Assembly (NCBI GenBank): GCA_015485035.1 | Contig: WFUI01000084.1 | Location: forward strand, 1 to 6,833 | Source: Mariprofundus sp. | Lineage (GTDB): Bacteria; Pseudomonadota; Zetaproteobacteria; Mariprofundales; Mariprofundaceae | DNA length: 6,833 nt | Direction: 5' to 3' | Shown: positions 5,378-6,833 of the stretch, piece by piece | Layout of the letters: each line of letters begins with the position of its first letter | Numbering within the stretch: position 1 is the first letter of the stretch | Notes under the pieces: generated by a model | Told to the model about the DNA's origin: nothing | The model's database searches: none | What the model saw: only the letters and a program-made list of their open reading frames with translations | Program-made: the position numbers and the translations under genes

Positions 5378-6709
5378 ATGAAACAGATATTAATCACCAA
5401 ACCCACCCTGTTCACCGAACTGAATCTTCCCGAATCCCTGCAAAAAGGTATTGAGGGCCTTGGTTTTACCGAGATGACGGATGTGCAGCAAACTGCATTG
5501 CCGCTGACACTGGCAGGCAAGGATGTAGCCGGCCAGGGGCGCACCGGCACCGGCAAAACCGCCACTTTTCTGATTACAGCCATTAACCGGCTGCTTACCA
5601 CCAAACCCAAACAGGGGCGTGGAAAACAACATCCGCGTGTGCTGGTCATCGCCCCGACACGCGAACTGGTCGTGCAGATTTCCGAGGATGCAAGGAAACT
5701 GGCCAAATATACGGACCTGAAACTGCATACGGTGTATGGCGGCGTGGATTATGAAAAACAGCGGCAGGGCTTTGATGCCGGCGTCGATATTCTGATCGGT
5801 ACGCCCGGCCGTCTGATCGACTACCTGAAAAAGCGGGTCTATTCCCTGTCCAAAGCCGATATGCTGATTATCGACGAAGCCGATCGCATGTTTGATCTGG
5901 GCTTTATCAAGGATCTGCGCTTTATGCTGCGCCGGCTGCCCCCCTACGATCAGCGCCAGTCGCTGATGTTTTCCGCCACACTTTCCCACCGGGTGCTGGA
6001 ACTGGCTTATGAACACATGAATTCGCCGGAGAAATTGCGCGCCGAAGAAGGCGATCTGACCGCTTCCGGCATCACTGAGGAAATGTACCACACCAGCATG
6101 GATGATAAATTCCCGTTGCTGGTACACCTGCTGCGCAAATCGAATGTCGAGCGCGGCATGATTTTCATCAATGAAAAACGCACCGGGGAAAAGGTCGCCC
6201 GTAATCTGGCCCGCTACGGTTTTTCGGTCGGCATCCTGTCCGGCGATGTGCGCCAGAAAAAACGCATGCGCATTCTGGAGGATTTTACTGCCGGCAAGCT
6301 GCACCTGCTGGTCGCTACCGATGTGGCCAGCCGCGGGCTGCATATTGATAATGTCACCCATGTCTTCAATTACGATCTGCCGGAAGATGCCGAGAATTAT
6401 GTCCACCGCATCGGCCGTACAGCCCGTGCCGGCTCAACGGGCACGGCAATTTCGTTCTCATGCGAGCGTTTCTGTTTCGGGCTGCCGGATATTGAAACCT
6501 ATATCAGCCGCCAGGTGCCGCTGTTCCATATTGACCCGGGCATGCTGGATATCGGCAAACCAACCAACCCGGAAGCCACCGCCGAAGGCCTGAAAAAAGA
6601 GGACCGGGCTGAGCAACATGATCGTCCGGGCGGCAAATCCGGCTCCGGCAGGGGCCCGAACAGGAACGGCCGCAACGGCCAGAACCGTGGCCGGGGCAGA
6701 CGCAGGTAA
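5378..6709 (+). CDS. RhlB-like DEAD-box RNA helicase
   Basis: The 443-aa product carries all DEAD-box motifs. The Q motif region is at about 30-41 (FTEMTDVQQTAL), motif I GRTGTGKT at 54-61, Ia APTREL at 92-97, Ib TPGR at 142-145, II DEAD at 166-169, III SAT at 199-201, V VATDVASRGLH at 312-322 and VI HRIGRTARAG at 343-352. The blocks around DILIGTPGRLIDY, DLGFIKD, HVFNYDLP and DIETYI closely resemble E. coli RhlB, which unwinds RNA for the degradosome. The tail (about 414-443) is Gly/Arg/Asn-rich and basic, an RNA-binding type extension. Motif I begins G-R where most family members have A-Q or A-K. The ATG at 5378 has no visible ribosome site but gives the usual short lead before the Q motif. 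The gene diverges from the tRNA-bolA-grxD unit. The exact subfamily (RhlB or RhlE) is not certain. Confidence 0.94.
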   Translation: MKQILITKPTLFTELNLPESLQKGIEGLGFTEMTDVQQTALPLTLAGKDVAGQGRTGTGKTATFLITAINRLLTTKPKQGRGKQHPRVLVIAPTRELVVQISEDARKLAKYTDLKLHTVYGGVDYEKQRQGFDAGVDILIGTPGRLIDYLKKRVYSLSKADMLIIDEADRMFDLGFIKDLRFMLRRLPPYDQRQSLMFSATLSHRVLELAYEHMNSPEKLRAEEGDLTASGITEEMYHTSMDDKFPLLVHLLRKSNVERGMIFINEKRTGEKVARNLARYGFSVGILSGDVRQKKRMRILEDFTAGKLHLLVATDVASRGLHIDNVTHVFNYDLPEDAENYVHRIGRTARAGSTGTAISFSCERFCFGLPDIETYISRQVPLFHIDPGMLDIGKPTNPEATAEGLKKEDRAEQHDRPGGKSGSGRGPNRNGRNGQNRGRGRRR

Positions 6710-6741
6710 AAGAGGAGAGAGGACTGAGGAAAAGCAGGACA

Positions 6742-6769
6742 GTTGCAAGTGACAAGTTGAAAGTTACAG
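6742..6769 (+). repeat. Four degenerate 7-bp units, GTTGAAA-like
   Basis: Reading in sevens gives GTTGCAA, GTGACAA, GTTGAAA, GTTACAG. All begin GT, and each differs from the consensus GTTGAAA at no more than three positions. The phase is exact over 28 nt. Confidence 0.6.
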
Positions 6770-6798
6770 GTTTCCCGCCCCCCCATCTCCGCCTTCCC

Positions 6799-6819
6799 TC
6801 GGTCCTCAGCACTCAGTCC
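6799..6819 (+). repeat. Three degenerate 7-bp units, TCAGTCC-like
   Basis: The units are TCGGTCC, TCAGCAC, TCAGTCC, in exact phase. A single unit in the opposite orientation (GGACTGA) stands at 6721-6727, which makes the inverted repeat of the surrounding element. Confidence 0.6.
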
Positions 6820-6833
6820 TGCCTGTAGTCATT

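Larger units (their letters stand above)
6720..6820. repeat. Inverted repeat enclosing heptamer arrays downstream of the helicase
   Basis: AGGACTGAG (6720-6728) and its exact complement CTCAGTCCT (6812-6820) bracket 83 nt. GCAGGAC (6734-6740) can pair with GTCCTGC (6816-6822) as an alternative. The left flank is purine-rich and the right flank pyrimidine-rich, so the ends are broadly complementary. Two short heptamer arrays lie inside or at the edge. It looks like one non-coding, possibly dispersed repeat element. Confidence 0.55.
6710..6833. other. Non-coding tail after the helicase
   Basis: No recognisable gene is present. Apart from the repeats it contains a run of seven C (6778-6784). 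There is no classical stem plus U-tract terminator for the helicase; the long inverted repeat is the only candidate stop structure. Confidence 0.5.

Noticed and set aside
5390..6406. A 338-codon open frame opposite the helicase.
   Set aside because: It lies entirely antisense to a gene with all DEAD-box motifs and has no recognisable domain; it is a codon-bias shadow.
1..6833. CRISPR arrays, phage or defence genes, integrase or transposase genes.
   Set aside because: No regularly spaced repeats and no such proteins in any frame; all clear coding regions are housekeeping or regulatory families.

Overview
The window is a compact, gene-dense stretch of a proteobacterial chromosome. The sequence supports one leftward (minus-strand) run, read 5' to 3' as tRNA(CAU) - bolA/ibaG-like - grxD (Grx4 type) - rpoN - hpf - ptsN - hprK - rapZ (cut by the window edge), and one rightward gene, a RhlB-like DEAD-box RNA helicase, divergent from the tRNA. 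The rpoN-hpf-ptsN-rapZ order is the classical proteobacterial sigma-54 / nitrogen-PTS cluster. An HPr kinase gene and a long-form (two-domain, 187 aa) HPF argue against an enteric-type gammaproteobacterium. They fit beta-, zeta- or deep-branching proteobacteria better. I lean towards a zetaproteobacterium-like organism, but this is inference from gene content and not shown by the sequence.

Layout: 1-418 rapZ N-terminal part (minus); 461-1405 hprK (minus); 1406-1728 a 323-nt gap almost exactly filled by a domain closed by a 16-bp long-range inverted repeat; 1729-2166 ptsN; 2183-2746 hpf; 2747-3044 a 298-nt gap holding seven nearly back-to-back hairpins; 3045-4448 rpoN; 4449-4624 the rpoN leader with a 9-bp inverted repeat and a candidate promoter; 4625-4951 grxD; 4955-5188 bolA family; 5224-5300 tRNA with encoded CCA; 5301-5377 divergent spacer with a hairpin abutting the helicase start codon; 5378-6709 helicase (plus); 6710-6833 non-coding, with heptamer repeats.

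How the genes work together: RpoN is sigma-54. PtsN (EIIA-Ntr) is the output phosphocarrier of the nitrogen PTS. HprK would phosphorylate/dephosphorylate an HPr/NPr protein, and RapZ is a P-loop protein linked to amino-sugar/envelope control. HPF hibernates ribosomes. BolA and Grx4 form a known iron-sulfur/iron-sensing pair and are set up here as a tight two-gene unit behind a tRNA. The protein-coding genes are all recognisable families. The unexplained content is in the non-coding gaps: the hairpin chain upstream of hpf and the closed domain in front of hprK are the best candidates for undescribed structured RNA or regulatory elements.
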